64,000 nucleotides of DNA from NCBI GenBank assembly GCA_018417955.1, contig JACTVC010000036.1:310001-374000 (forward strand), read 5' to 3'. This DNA comes from Laccaria trichodermophora. Lineage: Eukaryota; Basidiomycota; Agaricomycetes; Agaricales; Hydnangiaceae. The position numbers and the translations under genes are program-made. This document shows positions 34,271 through 45,106 of the stretch, in pieces. The notes under the pieces are model-generated. The model saw only the letters and a program-made list of their open reading frames with translations. It was not told the origin of the DNA and made no database searches. Each line of letters opens with the position of its first letter. Within the stretch, counting starts at the first letter, position 1.

Positions 34271-37200
34271 ATGGTGGGGGCACCGCGGACTTCATCAAGA
34301 TGAAGTCCCAGAGTGCAAGGAATCGGAGAAACTACATAAGGCAAGTCTGATTGACAGATCCTGTCAACTCACGACGCCTTCCAGAATTCCCGACTCCCAA
34401 GTAAACCTAAACCCTAACACAGGCGAGAAAACCGTGGACCATGCCCTACACGACGTTCCCACACCTTCGATAGCGCGATCACCCGCTGCTTTCGAAGGTA
34501 ACGTTTCAGCTACGTCAAGCAACGGTTCTCAGCCTTCGATAATCAGGACATCGTCGAAGAATCCATCTCTCCCAACCAACACGAGCTATGCCTGTGGCAG
34601 TGGTGCGAAGAACTGCCAACGTCAGGATTTCGAAAGCTGGAACTCCCTCTCGCAGACAAGCCCTCAACTGGGCAAAGACAAGTCTACCGTTGATCCAACC
34701 GGTCGATCCCCCCTGGTAACCTCATTAGCGCGAACTCTCGCTGCTGACGAGGGTGATAGCATCCCTTGGTGGATCGACGGCTCTTCATCCCCAACTATCC
34801 TGTGTGAAGATGTAGCAGCAACCCATCAAACTATCCAAACCATTCCTGTGCCCTCGATAGCGCGTATACCCACTGCTTTCAAGAAGGACAACTTTGCACC
34901 CTCTCTATCCACGCTAGTGCGTATATCCGCTGCTCTCGAAGATAACGACTCAGCCACGACAATCGTCGACCTTACATCCTCCATACCCACGATAGCGCGA
35001 CCACCCACTGCTTTCGGAGGTAACCACCTGGCTACGACAGACAACGGCTCCACACCTTCGATAACCCTAACAATGTCGAAGCGACCCCTCCCAACCTACA
35101 CGAGCTATGCCCGCAGTAGTCGTGCAAGGGACTGCCAGCGGCAGGCCCTCAAAAACCGGAATCCCCTCTTGCAGACAAGCCAGACGGTCATACCCCCTCA
35201 AGGACTTCCATTCTGTCGACAATCTATCGTCTACGCGAGCCCTCAATGGCGTGAAGACGAGCCAACCGTCAACTCGGCCAGCCAATTCATTCTGGAAACC
35301 TCGTTAGCGCGAAATCTCGCAGCTTTCGAGGGTGACAGCACTACTCGGCTGATTGACAAATCCTCGTCCTCGCCTACCTTGTGTAAAGAGGAAGCAACAA
35401 ACTATCCAGATACGATGGATGACGACTCTATGTCTCCCATACCCACGATAGCGCGAATACCCGCTGCTTTCGAGAGCAACGGCTCTGCGTCTTCCATACC
35501 TACGATAGCGCGATCACCCGCTGCTTTCGAGGGTAACACTTCGGCTACGTCGAACAATGGTTCTCGGCCTTCGATAATCCAGACAACATCGAAGAATCAA
35601 TCTCTCCCCACCAACACGAGCTATGCCCAAGGCAGTTGCACGAAGAACTGCCAATGTCAGGATTTCGAAAGCCAGAACTCCCTCTCACAGACAAGCTCTC
35701 AGCGGCGTGAAGACGAACCAATCGATGGCCCAATCAGTCAACTCAACCTGGAATCCTCGTTAGCGCGTAGTCTCGCAGCTTACGAGGGTGACAGTGCCCC
35801 TTGGCTGATCGACAGCTCCTTGTCCTCGACTACTCTGCGTGAAGATGAGGTCACCAACTGTCGTACCTCCCAAACCTTATCCATGCCCTCGATAGCACGA
35901 AGGCCCGCTACTTTAGAGGGTAACCAATCAGCTAGGCTGGACGACGACTCCGTGCCATTCTTATCCATGATGGCCCAATCACTTGCTGCTTCTGAAGGTG
36001 ATAACTCAGCTATGACGATTGCCGACTCTACACCTTCCCTACCCACGTTAGCGCGACCGCACGCTGCTTTCGGAAGTAATCTCCTGGCTACGACAGATAA
36101 TGGTTCCATGCCTTCAACAACCCTGTTTACACCGAAACGATCCTTCCCAATCTTTATGAGCTATACCTGCCGCAATCGCATGAAGAACTGCTACCCTCAA
36201 GACCTCGAAAGCCGGAAGTCCCTCTCGCTGACAAGCCAACCAATCCCGGAAACCCTGTCAACACTAAACCTCGCAGCTTTCGAGGATGACTACGCTACCC
36301 AACTGATCGACGATTCCTCATCCTCGACCTCTCTGTATGAAGACCAGCCAATCATCGACCCAGCCAGCCGACGCATCCCAGAAAGCTTGTTATCGCGAAA
36401 TCTCGCAGCTTCCAAGGGCTACACTATTCGACGGATCAATGAACCCTCGCCCTTGACAATTCTGGGCGAAGACAAGACAACTGACTATCAAACTGCCCAA
36501 GACGTTCCTAGACCTTTGATAGCGCGACTGCCCGCAGCTCTCGAGGGTAGCCACCTCAATACGAAGGATGACTGCTCCGTACCCTTCATACCCGCGATAG
36601 CGCGAATACCCACAGCTTTTGAGGGCAACAGCTCAGCTATGACGGATGATGACTCCACCTCCCCCATACCTACGCTAGCGCAAATACCCTCTGCTCTTGA
36701 AGGAGACGATTTTGCGAGAATGGAAGATAACTCGGTGTCTTCTGTGCCTTCGTTGGCACGACTACCTGCAGCCTTCGAAAACAGCCGCCCTGCTATGACA
36801 GTCCAAACGGTCAGATTGCCGGAGGTATTTCCTCTCTGTCAATGCCCTATCATCTATGCAATCCCTCTGCTGTACGAAGACGAGCCAACCGTTGATGCAC
36901 TCAGTGAATCTATCCTGGAAACATTGTTAGCGCGAAATCTCGCAGCTTTCGAAAGTGACAGCGCCTCTCAGCCAGTCGACGACTGGTTTCCCTCGACTAC
37001 TCTGTGTGGTAACGAGATCGCTGGCTATCAGGCTGTCCGCATTACCCCTAGACCGAGGCTAGCGCGATCATACACTGCTTCCAGAGATGATAGTGCTCTA
37101 TTGTCTCTCCCAAATGTTACGAGCTATACCCACAGTAAACTCGTGAGTAACTACAAGACCCGAGACTCTGGTTATGGGAATTCCCATGCTTGGACCGCTC

Positions 37201-40200
37201 GGGCGACCAGGAATCCCGAGGAGTACCTACTTCCTGACCATCGGTCACCTTCAGCCGGACCCGGTGGTCGCCAACAAGCCATTCCTCTGCTTTATCATAC
37301 GAATTCCAACGGAACTCCCTCTGAAACCGTTACTCCTAAGAGAGCAATTAACTCCAACCACTTCGTTAGCTGCGAACTCACAGCATTGGCAATGGTCAGG
37401 AAGAAAGGAGAAGGAGGGACGTTAATAACAGAAGAACCTAACTTCGGAGCTCCCTCTTCTACGAGCAACAGAACCTTGCGGACCGCGGGATCAATGCCCG
37501 CTAGACCTTATACTCCAGACAAACTGGGTGTATGGGAAACAACCATGACTACTATTCCGTCAATTGCCAAAGGAATGCCCACACCCAGTAAGAGCGCGAA
37601 TAAGGTAACCCTGAAACCTTCCACCGCAATCGCCAATCAGCCCACTGCCTCAGAGACAGCTTCGCGAGGTGGAGATAAGGGGAACAAGACTCTAGCTCCT
37701 TTGTCGCGTCGAATCAAGGAAGATAAGGAGTCGGAAATGATAACTATAGGATGTAGGGATTCACCAGAGATTCATGTGGTCTTCTGGAACGACGAGAACG
37801 TCTCCCTCGCGAATCCCTGTTCTACGTCAGTATCAGGGCATGTACACACAGGTCACCTCTCCCAAACCCACATGACCTTCATAAGAACGTCCATGAACCC
37901 TGCAGACTCCCAAAACCTGAGCCAAACGCTTGCAGCCTGTAAGGGCGCAACTGAAATACTCGCAGCTCATTCAAGGAGCGCGAACCAACCTGAAACAACA
38001 GCTCATTCAATTAACTCTGCAGCTTTCCAAACTCGTTCAAAGGGTGCGAACTACCCCGAAACTATTGCTCCCAACATAATTGCTCAAAAACCTTACTCTG
38101 CCAATGTTAATTGGCTCGCAGCCTCAGGCGCGACTATCCTTCCTAGTATTTTGGATGGTAAACTGCAAGCGTCCCCGTTGAGTCAAATTGATGGAGAAGA
38201 ATTCTGGGACTTGGAGAACGTCAAGAATCTAGGAGCTCGGATAGAACATAATGCTTTACCGACGAGTTTCATAGCTGATACAGGCTCCGAACTGGCTACC
38301 GACGAGGTTAACTTAGTATCTGACTACAAATTACTGCCTGGACAGGGGGAGGATGGTCGAAGGAGGCATCTAGCACTACGAGTAGTTGTATCGGTGAATC
38401 AAGGCCTTCTCTTGGTGAAATTCTTCTATAACCTGGAATGGCAACACTTCGCATGGGTTTGTGCCACTTATTGCAGGTCACAGTACCATACGACTACGAC
38501 CTCGAAACCCCTCTCTCAAATAAACGAGCCAGAATCAAACCTGTTAAGAGCTGCAGGGAAGGAAGTGAACACCAATTGTGCAACCTGCACAAATGACTAC
38601 TCGATACCATGGATGGGCGCCATACTCTCAAGTCTCTTCCCTTTAGTCAGTTCCACCCCGGCAGGATTGCTCAGCTACCCCGCTGCTTCAATGAGCGCGA
38701 ACGGAACGCTTAAGCCTCGCGGTTGCATGAACGTACCTACAGGCTTAAGGAGCGCGAATAACCCTAAGTCTGATAAGACTCATAGCGAAATTTCCATAGC
38801 CGAATTGGCTCTATTCATAACCAGGAAACAGTTTACGCGAAGTGAGCCAACCAGCCTATTGGGAGCAATGACCAAGGTCAAGGATTATACCGAGACTGTT
38901 CCTCAAAGGGAAGACTTAGACGAGGAGTCTTCTTCCCCTTTCACAGATCACGAAGCCTCTTATGGAATCGAACCTAATATGCGGCCTAAAGCTTTACAGG
39001 CCATCCCATCGATGAAGCTGACCATGCTAGTTTTGGCAGGGTCCTTTTATAAGCGAAAGGGGATTCAATTCTCGTTAAATTATAACCCTCCCCCTCTGCC
39101 AGTTTCGGTTCTTCCCTCACGCCGAACGGAGGTATCAACTACTCACCCCCTCCAATCATACGGCCTGACAGTATACATCAAACATCCTTCTAGGAGATTA
39201 CGACCCAGGAAGGAGTGTTATAACCGAAACCTTGAGGATTTCGCTACTCAACATGCGCAATCATGCCAGAAATGGCCCCGGATGACTAGTAGTAGGACTC
39301 GAAACCGAAGACGTGCTCGAGGATGGTCTCGGACGAAGCGATTCCTTTACCCATCTACTAAACTATGGATTTACTTTGAAAATCTTACCAGACGCAATCA
39401 AACGGAGCTTTCAAACGAGACGACCTTCCTTGGAAACTTAGAATGTCAACCCTTGACACTCCAATACTCATTCGAAAGAGAAAGATCTGGGCTCTCAAGA
39501 GGTTCATCAGCTTCCACCATAGGACCAAATCACGCGCGTAATGCCGCAGCGGATGAAGCCCAGAATTCAAGAGTATTCCCTCCAGTACCAAACACGACAA
39601 CCATTCTTATATCAATTAAACACACCGTGCAGCGATTACCTGAAGCAGAAAAGGTCAACGTTTCAGGAGTCGAAGATCACTTGAACAGGTTAGCAATCAT
39701 GAAGGGGTTAATAGCGACCCCGGTGACCGTTTCCTCAGACTGCTCTGGGCTTGTGGCATCACGGACCTCCTACGCTCCTTTATCAACTTCGGGTCTCGCC
39801 TGCCACTCTCATGTTCGCAACTATGAGAAAATCGATAATCAAATTCGTTTTCTAGATGAAGAACGCACTCGAGACCAGACTTGCCACCCTGGCAAAGGAG
39901 CCCTTTGCTTTGCCCTATGGGATATACACTTAGCAGCTGAGCAAATGAATAAAAAGTTGCCTGTGTTCCGACCACAGGTCGAGCTCCATGGGAGGCCTGC
40001 TCTACACTGCTGGAAGGAGCCTTCGCGCGCAGTGCACGCAGCGAAGGCAAGGACCAACTATATGGAAGTCAATCTGTACTCCTATGTCTCACATGAGAAA
40101 GCTGTTAAAAGGGGAGATGTAGGCTTCGCTAGCGACATTAAGATTAAGTCCATTGATGAACCGTTCCGGGCTGGGGGGCCTAGAGCCGCGCGCAAGAAGG

Positions 40201-43200
40201 AATTCCCATGTGTTGAAACAATGATTGAAGTAATCCTCGAGCGGAACAAATTCAAAGTAAACCCCAAGCTGCCACATAAGGAATACACACGCACCGGTTC
40301 CAAACGTTTCCCTTGGAAATATCTGTCTTCCGAGAAATGTGACGCTCCTGGTAACGCGCATAAAAATCATGGCAAATCGGATTCCAATGAAGAGGGAAAA
40401 GCGGATACTCAACATTTATCTGCTATAAAGCATGTGCAAGCCACTGTTAATTCGCGCGAGAATATCGCTAAATCACGCAAGGTTACTGACCAAATCCGAT
40501 CGTCACTGGACACAACGTGTTATAGAGCCTGTGCCCTCCACCCTAACGAACAAAGAGTTAGGAGTCGCGAAAGAAGGAAAAGCAAGGGAATAACGCTAAC
40601 CTCCAGAGTTTTGAAAGGGATTCAGACGAAGACTATGGATCGAGTAGCCGGATCTTGGAACACAAACAGACAGAAGGTCGCCAGAATCACCTCCGAACAT
40701 CACAAGGTAGCTACATGGCAACCCGGGCGCGTAATATTCGCTGCCCCAGCTCCGAACGCCAATTTCAGAGTTGAGATTGGCATAGGCGCGAAACAGCGTG
40801 TGAGATTCAAGGCTTGGGACTGTACTTGTGTCCAGCCATATGATGTTATCCGGGCGCCCATACCCGGGTGCGTAATATCCGCTGCCTTGGCTCTGAACGT
40901 CAATTATGGAATTGAGATCGGCATAGTCGCGAAACGGCGTATGGGATTCAAGGTTCGGGACTGTACCTGTATCCAGCCGTATAATGTTATCCTGGCATCC
41001 GTGCCCGACGTCAGCCCTCGCCCGTGGCATGTCCTAGTGGGGGAAGTAGTTGAGTATCTACATGACCCGGGTGTTAGTCAAGTTGAAACAGAAGCAATAA
41101 GGGCTACCGTTCCAGGTCCAGGAATACTAATTGGTCGGGAGCATAACCGTCTCAAGGACAACATTCCTCGAAGACCGAGAACGCTAGCTGTTCTGAAGAA
41201 TCCCCTTGATGGAAACATACCTCTTGAGTATCAAGAAAGGTTAACTGTAGTGCTGTGCCGTAATGTTGCGGTCTTCAGAGGGGACGATCGATTAGAACAT
41301 ATAAAAGCGCGAGTTCAGACCCCGCTGCTAAGAGATGCTCAACCGAACTCGGAACCTATATATGGGACAACCTCAGCTAGGCATGAAGCCATAGACCGAC
41401 AACTCAAAGCTTGGTCCAAAGCTAGAGTAATTAAATCTACAAACAGCTCATGGGGATTCTCAATGGATGTCTACTGTAATGGCAAGCAGTACGTCGTAAG
41501 GAGCTATCGAGATTGCAATGCTCGGACTATACTGGACAAGTCGTCCTCCCTTGACCGAGTAGAAATAATACAAGTCTTACCTGGAACTCGAGTATCCTTG
41601 TCTGATGCCCTAGCAGATTTTGCTCTACTCCGGATGGCTGAAGACATTGAAGGAAGGGCTACCTTCCATTGCTACTTGAGACTTTGGCCAAATCGAAGCA
41701 GGCTCCAGGAACGTGTTGACCTACCGTCAATGGTTCATACCCAAGGTATTAGCTCTGCTCCCGCGACTATTCATATTCGACACCGTGGATCGTCAACTTA
41801 CCTTGCAAAGGTGTTAAAGACCATAGCCACATCGAGAAACCCCTCACGAAGTCCTGTGATATGCTACAAGGACTACTCATCCGCGTTACGATTAGGACAA
41901 AAAGTCTCGCAATTTGGATGGTCGAACCATAAAAGGAAGACTCAAACGAACTTGGATCCTATTTGCCCTGTGACAGTAACCAATCGACTGAAAACCTTCG
42001 AAACGGTCATTTACTACTCGAATCGCATCCCTCTCCACTCTATGATCGTTGCACTGTCATTTAGACCCCTAAAGGAGGATGGTAAGTGGCGATGGCACAT
42101 GAGCTCAGAGATCATCCTTGAACTAGCTAAGAACGCTCCGAGTCCTGCGGACACACCCACGTCAGGCCCCCTGATAGTAAACGAAACGTACAAGTCGTAC
42201 ACCAATACCCCAGATCTAACCCGAAGCATCAGTCTACGACAAGACCCAATTATACGAATAAAGGATCTCCTAGGAAATCCTAGTCATACCCTGTTGGAAG
42301 CAGTACGAGAGACCAAAGACCAGGGACCTCAAGCTGCCACCAAGCTACACAAAGTTCAACGTGAAGCTGATCAACCGAGCGAATGGGGGGCTACGCCAGA
42401 CAAATTTATCGTGCTAGCTGAATCTGAGGCCCCTGTAGTTACGGAAGTTCTGGCCGCATCTCAGCCTTCCAGGTGTGGGGAGGAAATCATCCTAATCATG
42501 GACCACGCAGCCTCTGGATGGGCGCGAATCTACGAAAAGGTCGACCAACTACTAATTGCGTCGGGGGCTGTCCTTACCACTCTCCCTGGTCCAAACAGAG
42601 TCATCCTCCAGACTGGTCGAATACTCCCCCACGTCAATCCCCTCTTTCAATTAATACGAACTCCTACATGGGACCCTCTGATGAACGCCAACAGTGCTTC
42701 TATAGAACAAGATACTTGGAAGGACAAGGAGGCTTTAAGAGTTGAAAACAGAGTGATTAGGGAAGCGGCTCCTGTAGCAGCCTATTGTGCTGAGTGGGGG
42801 CAAGACGTCTCTTATAAGATTGTCTCAAATGACGGTACTGGACGACCACTCGCAGCTGAGGAAAAGCACGAAGATTCTCCAGACGCGATGAAGGTAGTTG
42901 AAGGTCGACTCAGTGATACATTAAGAAGCAGGAGTCCTCCCAATCCGAAGAGGCAGGGGGACATTCCGCTGTTCCCCAAAACATACCCTCAATCTCGCCC
43001 CTCAATAATTGGATTAGTATCCATAAGGTCGCTAAATGAGAATAGAGCGAAACAATTGCAATTGCTCATAACTGAAGATCTGATCATGTGCGAAGAACCC
43101 GCTGAAGGTTTGGAGACGGACAAATTCTTGACCCCTCGTTATATGGAAACGCAACCAGACGAAAGGACTATAGCTTCCACGAGTCATCCCCGAGGAAGGC

Positions 43201-44594
43201 TTGATGAACCTCCACTGTACCTTATTGACGCCAGATGGAAGATTCGACTGTACACATGGAAATACAAAATCGATTATGTGCCACATTGGGTATGCAAATC
43301 CGAGAGCCTACTCGTTGGACCACGCTGCTATACAGCGCGACTACAAAAATTGTCCCTCTGGCTCTCCGTGAATAAGGACGCTAAAGTATACACTCCAGCC
43401 TATAACATTTATCGGAATACTAAGATAGGCTACCAATCCAAAGGAAGCGCTCTAAGTCTACTGGCTTCTGGAGGACGGTATCACGTAAATCGGTTGTTAC
43501 GAATACGACAAGAAATGGGCATAGGGGCAAATAACCCCTGCGAGGCGCCCAAGTCCTACCATTCATTCAAATCAATACAGGAAGTCTCGCATAGCCATCA
43601 AATCCTTCTGATAACGACCAACCCCGAAGGTCTCGGTTTCTTACGAAGTTATAAACAGTATTTGTTATCTGTTAACTGGGTAGCGAATGCTCAAGGAAGC
43701 ATTGAAGATGAACGAGTGACCCTCTGTTATGCCTCAGCGATATGGTCCCCACCGACTCTGTCCAGGATGCCAAGTCCGAAAGACGAAGTACTAGGAAGGA
43801 TAATAGATGATCACTATCTAGGCTTATGGTCGAACGAGGCAGAAAGACGACACACCCAATGGCACGGGAAAGACAGTAACTCTTGCCTGGTTGTACACGA
43901 AATCGATTCTCTCAACCTTAAGCGCGGTCTGCACGCTGCTCTAGAGGTTCTGACTGACTCAGCTGCTAGGACTAATGCCATGTCTATCGACCCGATTCGA
44001 TCTCAAACGGAAATCAATGTTGGCGTTCTATCGTTGAAGGAAGCTACAAAGGAGAACAAACCCGCTCCAGACTTCGACCCTTCCAGGCGAACTTGCCTGA
44101 AAGAAGAGTACTCGAACTCAATCAAGAAGCATTATGCACAATTGTGCGGGGCCCACAATATCACGGAATCTTTAATTGCCCTTCCCGTCATGTTCCCTAG
44201 GCCTGATAGAGTAACGAAGCTAGTCTCGCTTCTACCATCAGTTCCTCATACTCCTGCAACTTCTAGAGTACCGTATAATACCTCGCTGCCGGTTGGCGCG
44301 GACATAGCTGATGAGCAGTCCCAATCCAGAGATACACGGAAATCTGACTGGTTACGGGGAACCTCCATGGCATCGCTGTATTCTATACCGCCAGACAGGT
44401 GCTCTCTCAGCACCTCAGTAACAAAGCCAGTAGCAATCGCTTTGTCTGCCTCAGGCGAGATTGTTTTATTACCGACTACTATGTCATGTGCGTTGAACGT
44501 AGATGAGTCAACGACCCTGACCGCTACTCTCCGAGCGATGGGTACCTTACCTGAAACTGGTACTTCACTTGAATTTCATTTTCCTTCTACTTGA
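34032..44594 (+). CDS. Giant gag-pol-like polyprotein, apparently catalytically degenerate
   Basis: A single frame of 3,520 codons. The N-terminal third (34470-36970) has about 19 loose repeats of the form (S/T)(I/L)AR.PAAFEG. A protease-like FIADTGSE lies near residue 1410. From about residue 2450 the order of a Tf2/Ty3-type reverse transcriptase can be followed: HEAIDRQLKAWSKARVIKST, SSWGF, SYRD, SLSDALADF; then LRLGQKVSQFGWSNHKRK, KEDGKWRW and an RNase H-like MDHAASGWARIYEKVDQLL with LPGPNRVILQTGRILPHVNP. The second-Asp motif YxDD is not found where expected; about residue 2575 reads TIHIRHRGSS. I see no integrase HHCC/DDE. So the frame is open but the enzyme core looks inactive. Alignment to the family is from memory. 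Confidence 0.7.
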   Translation: MWTESPHFYMARQPYASPPGYKSPAPGDRAPVPGSQDILHMVSPRGTTLLSLSRVPRIFSAAISHSRLCREVPISPSVSQWWGHRGLHQDEVPECKESEKLHKASLIDRSCQLTTPSRIPDSQVNLNPNTGEKTVDHALHDVPTPSIARSPAAFEGNVSATSSNGSQPSIIRTSSKNPSLPTNTSYACGSGAKNCQRQDFESWNSLSQTSPQLGKDKSTVDPTGRSPLVTSLARTLAADEGDSIPWWIDGSSSPTILCEDVAATHQTIQTIPVPSIARIPTAFKKDNFAPSLSTLVRISAALEDNDSATTIVDLTSSIPTIARPPTAFGGNHLATTDNGSTPSITLTMSKRPLPTYTSYARSSRARDCQRQALKNRNPLLQTSQTVIPPQGLPFCRQSIVYASPQWREDEPTVNSASQFILETSLARNLAAFEGDSTTRLIDKSSSSPTLCKEEATNYPDTMDDDSMSPIPTIARIPAAFESNGSASSIPTIARSPAAFEGNTSATSNNGSRPSIIQTTSKNQSLPTNTSYAQGSCTKNCQCQDFESQNSLSQTSSQRREDEPIDGPISQLNLESSLARSLAAYEGDSAPWLIDSSLSSTTLREDEVTNCRTSQTLSMPSIARRPATLEGNQSARLDDDSVPFLSMMAQSLAASEGDNSAMTIADSTPSLPTLARPHAAFGSNLLATTDNGSMPSTTLFTPKRSFPIFMSYTCRNRMKNCYPQDLESRKSLSLTSQPIPETLSTLNLAAFEDDYATQLIDDSSSSTSLYEDQPIIDPASRRIPESLLSRNLAASKGYTIRRINEPSPLTILGEDKTTDYQTAQDVPRPLIARLPAALEGSHLNTKDDCSVPFIPAIARIPTAFEGNSSAMTDDDSTSPIPTLAQIPSALEGDDFARMEDNSVSSVPSLARLPAAFENSRPAMTVQTVRLPEVFPLCQCPIIYAIPLLYEDEPTVDALSESILETLLARNLAAFESDSASQPVDDWFPSTTLCGNEIAGYQAVRITPRPRLARSYTASRDDSALLSLPNVTSYTHSKLVSNYKTRDSGYGNSHAWTARATRNPEEYLLPDHRSPSAGPGGRQQAIPLLYHTNSNGTPSETVTPKRAINSNHFVSCELTALAMVRKKGEGGTLITEEPNFGAPSSTSNRTLRTAGSMPARPYTPDKLGVWETTMTTIPSIAKGMPTPSKSANKVTLKPSTAIANQPTASETASRGGDKGNKTLAPLSRRIKEDKESEMITIGCRDSPEIHVVFWNDENVSLANPCSTSVSGHVHTGHLSQTHMTFIRTSMNPADSQNLSQTLAACKGATEILAAHSRSANQPETTAHSINSAAFQTRSKGANYPETIAPNIIAQKPYSANVNWLAASGATILPSILDGKLQASPLSQIDGEEFWDLENVKNLGARIEHNALPTSFIADTGSELATDEVNLVSDYKLLPGQGEDGRRRHLALRVVVSVNQGLLLVKFFYNLEWQHFAWVCATYCRSQYHTTTTSKPLSQINEPESNLLRAAGKEVNTNCATCTNDYSIPWMGAILSSLFPLVSSTPAGLLSYPAASMSANGTLKPRGCMNVPTGLRSANNPKSDKTHSEISIAELALFITRKQFTRSEPTSLLGAMTKVKDYTETVPQREDLDEESSSPFTDHEASYGIEPNMRPKALQAIPSMKLTMLVLAGSFYKRKGIQFSLNYNPPPLPVSVLPSRRTEVSTTHPLQSYGLTVYIKHPSRRLRPRKECYNRNLEDFATQHAQSCQKWPRMTSSRTRNRRRARGWSRTKRFLYPSTKLWIYFENLTRRNQTELSNETTFLGNLECQPLTLQYSFERERSGLSRGSSASTIGPNHARNAAADEAQNSRVFPPVPNTTTILISIKHTVQRLPEAEKVNVSGVEDHLNRLAIMKGLIATPVTVSSDCSGLVASRTSYAPLSTSGLACHSHVRNYEKIDNQIRFLDEERTRDQTCHPGKGALCFALWDIHLAAEQMNKKLPVFRPQVELHGRPALHCWKEPSRAVHAAKARTNYMEVNLYSYVSHEKAVKRGDVGFASDIKIKSIDEPFRAGGPRAARKKEFPCVETMIEVILERNKFKVNPKLPHKEYTRTGSKRFPWKYLSSEKCDAPGNAHKNHGKSDSNEEGKADTQHLSAIKHVQATVNSRENIAKSRKVTDQIRSSLDTTCYRACALHPNEQRVRSRERRKSKGITLTSRVLKGIQTKTMDRVAGSWNTNRQKVARITSEHHKVATWQPGRVIFAAPAPNANFRVEIGIGAKQRVRFKAWDCTCVQPYDVIRAPIPGCVISAALALNVNYGIEIGIVAKRRMGFKVRDCTCIQPYNVILASVPDVSPRPWHVLVGEVVEYLHDPGVSQVETEAIRATVPGPGILIGREHNRLKDNIPRRPRTLAVLKNPLDGNIPLEYQERLTVVLCRNVAVFRGDDRLEHIKARVQTPLLRDAQPNSEPIYGTTSARHEAIDRQLKAWSKARVIKSTNSSWGFSMDVYCNGKQYVVRSYRDCNARTILDKSSSLDRVEIIQVLPGTRVSLSDALADFALLRMAEDIEGRATFHCYLRLWPNRSRLQERVDLPSMVHTQGISSAPATIHIRHRGSSTYLAKVLKTIATSRNPSRSPVICYKDYSSALRLGQKVSQFGWSNHKRKTQTNLDPICPVTVTNRLKTFETVIYYSNRIPLHSMIVALSFRPLKEDGKWRWHMSSEIILELAKNAPSPADTPTSGPLIVNETYKSYTNTPDLTRSISLRQDPIIRIKDLLGNPSHTLLEAVRETKDQGPQAATKLHKVQREADQPSEWGATPDKFIVLAESEAPVVTEVLAASQPSRCGEEIILIMDHAASGWARIYEKVDQLLIASGAVLTTLPGPNRVILQTGRILPHVNPLFQLIRTPTWDPLMNANSASIEQDTWKDKEALRVENRVIREAAPVAAYCAEWGQDVSYKIVSNDGTGRPLAAEEKHEDSPDAMKVVEGRLSDTLRSRSPPNPKRQGDIPLFPKTYPQSRPSIIGLVSIRSLNENRAKQLQLLITEDLIMCEEPAEGLETDKFLTPRYMETQPDERTIASTSHPRGRLDEPPLYLIDARWKIRLYTWKYKIDYVPHWVCKSESLLVGPRCYTARLQKLSLWLSVNKDAKVYTPAYNIYRNTKIGYQSKGSALSLLASGGRYHVNRLLRIRQEMGIGANNPCEAPKSYHSFKSIQEVSHSHQILLITTNPEGLGFLRSYKQYLLSVNWVANAQGSIEDERVTLCYASAIWSPPTLSRMPSPKDEVLGRIIDDHYLGLWSNEAERRHTQWHGKDSNSCLVVHEIDSLNLKRGLHAALEVLTDSAARTNAMSIDPIRSQTEINVGVLSLKEATKENKPAPDFDPSRRTCLKEEYSNSIKKHYAQLCGAHNITESLIALPVMFPRPDRVTKLVSLLPSVPHTPATSRVPYNTSLPVGADIADEQSQSRDTRKSDWLRGTSMASLYSIPPDRCSLSTSVTKPVAIALSASGEIVLLPTTMSCALNVDESTTLTATLRAMGTLPETGTSLEFHFPST
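34470..36970 (+). repeat. About 19 degenerate protein repeats in the gag-like region
   Basis: The core (S/T)(I/L)AR-x-(P/L)-AAFEG-(N/D) recurs roughly every 40-45 codons (SIARSPAAFEGN, SLARNLAAFEGDS, TIARIPAAFESNG, SLARSLAAYEGDS, TLARPHAAFGSN). DNA copies are diverged but in frame, so the array is old and was kept open. Confidence 0.75.
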
Positions 44595-44732
44595 AATGGA
44601 CCTCTTGAGTTTCAATAACTCAATGACCGAGGACAGAAACTAATGCTAAAAGGGGACAGTACTTCCAAAGCTACAGCCTATGCGATATGGAATTGAAGAC
44701 TGGGACGATGCTCCAATCTCACGGGGGGGCTT

Positions 44733-45106
44733 TGTAACGGTGTGATAGTGTACACTGCAAGTACATGCGTGATCTAGAACCATCGTAATTGTTCATGTTT
44801 GTTCAACTCTATATAGTGTTGCATTTATAACAAATAGAAGACACTTTGCAACCACATTATACATTACATGTGGACGGAGTCACCCCATTTCTATATGGCT
44901 AGGCAGCCTTATGCCTCCCCTCCGGGATACAAGAGTCCTGCGCCGGGTGACCGCGCCCCAGTTCCTGGGTCACAGGATATCCTCCACATGGTGTCGCCTC
45001 GCGGCACCACTTTACTATCTCTCTCCTGCGTACCCCGGATATTCTCCGCCGCCATCTCGCACTCACGCCTTCGTCGAGAAGTCCCGATCAGCCCTTCGGT
45101 TTCACA
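44733..45106 (+). repeat. 3' LTR
   Basis: Second 374 bp LTR, three differences from the 5' LTR (G for A near the start, T for C in TCTCCTGCG, C for T in GCCTTCGTCG). Confidence 0.92.

Larger units (their letters stand above)
33897..45106 (+). mobile_element. LTR retrotransposon (Ty3/gypsy-like), 11.2 kb, inserted in a tRNA-Leu-like gene
   Basis: Two 374 bp LTRs (33897-34270, 44733-45106) starting TGTAAC and ending TTTCACA, flanked by the 5 bp duplication AGTGG (33892-33896, 45107-45111). I count three differences between the LTRs, about 99% identity, so insertion was recent. A primer-binding-like TGGTGGGGGCACC follows the left LTR directly, and a purine run (ACGGGGGGGC) precedes the right one. 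One huge frame fills the interior. The element cuts a tRNA gene. Confidence 0.92.

Noticed and set aside
34032..44594. Host giant gene interpretation
   Set aside because: It lies exactly between LTRs with a target duplication and shows reverse-transcriptase-like order; it belongs to the retroelement.
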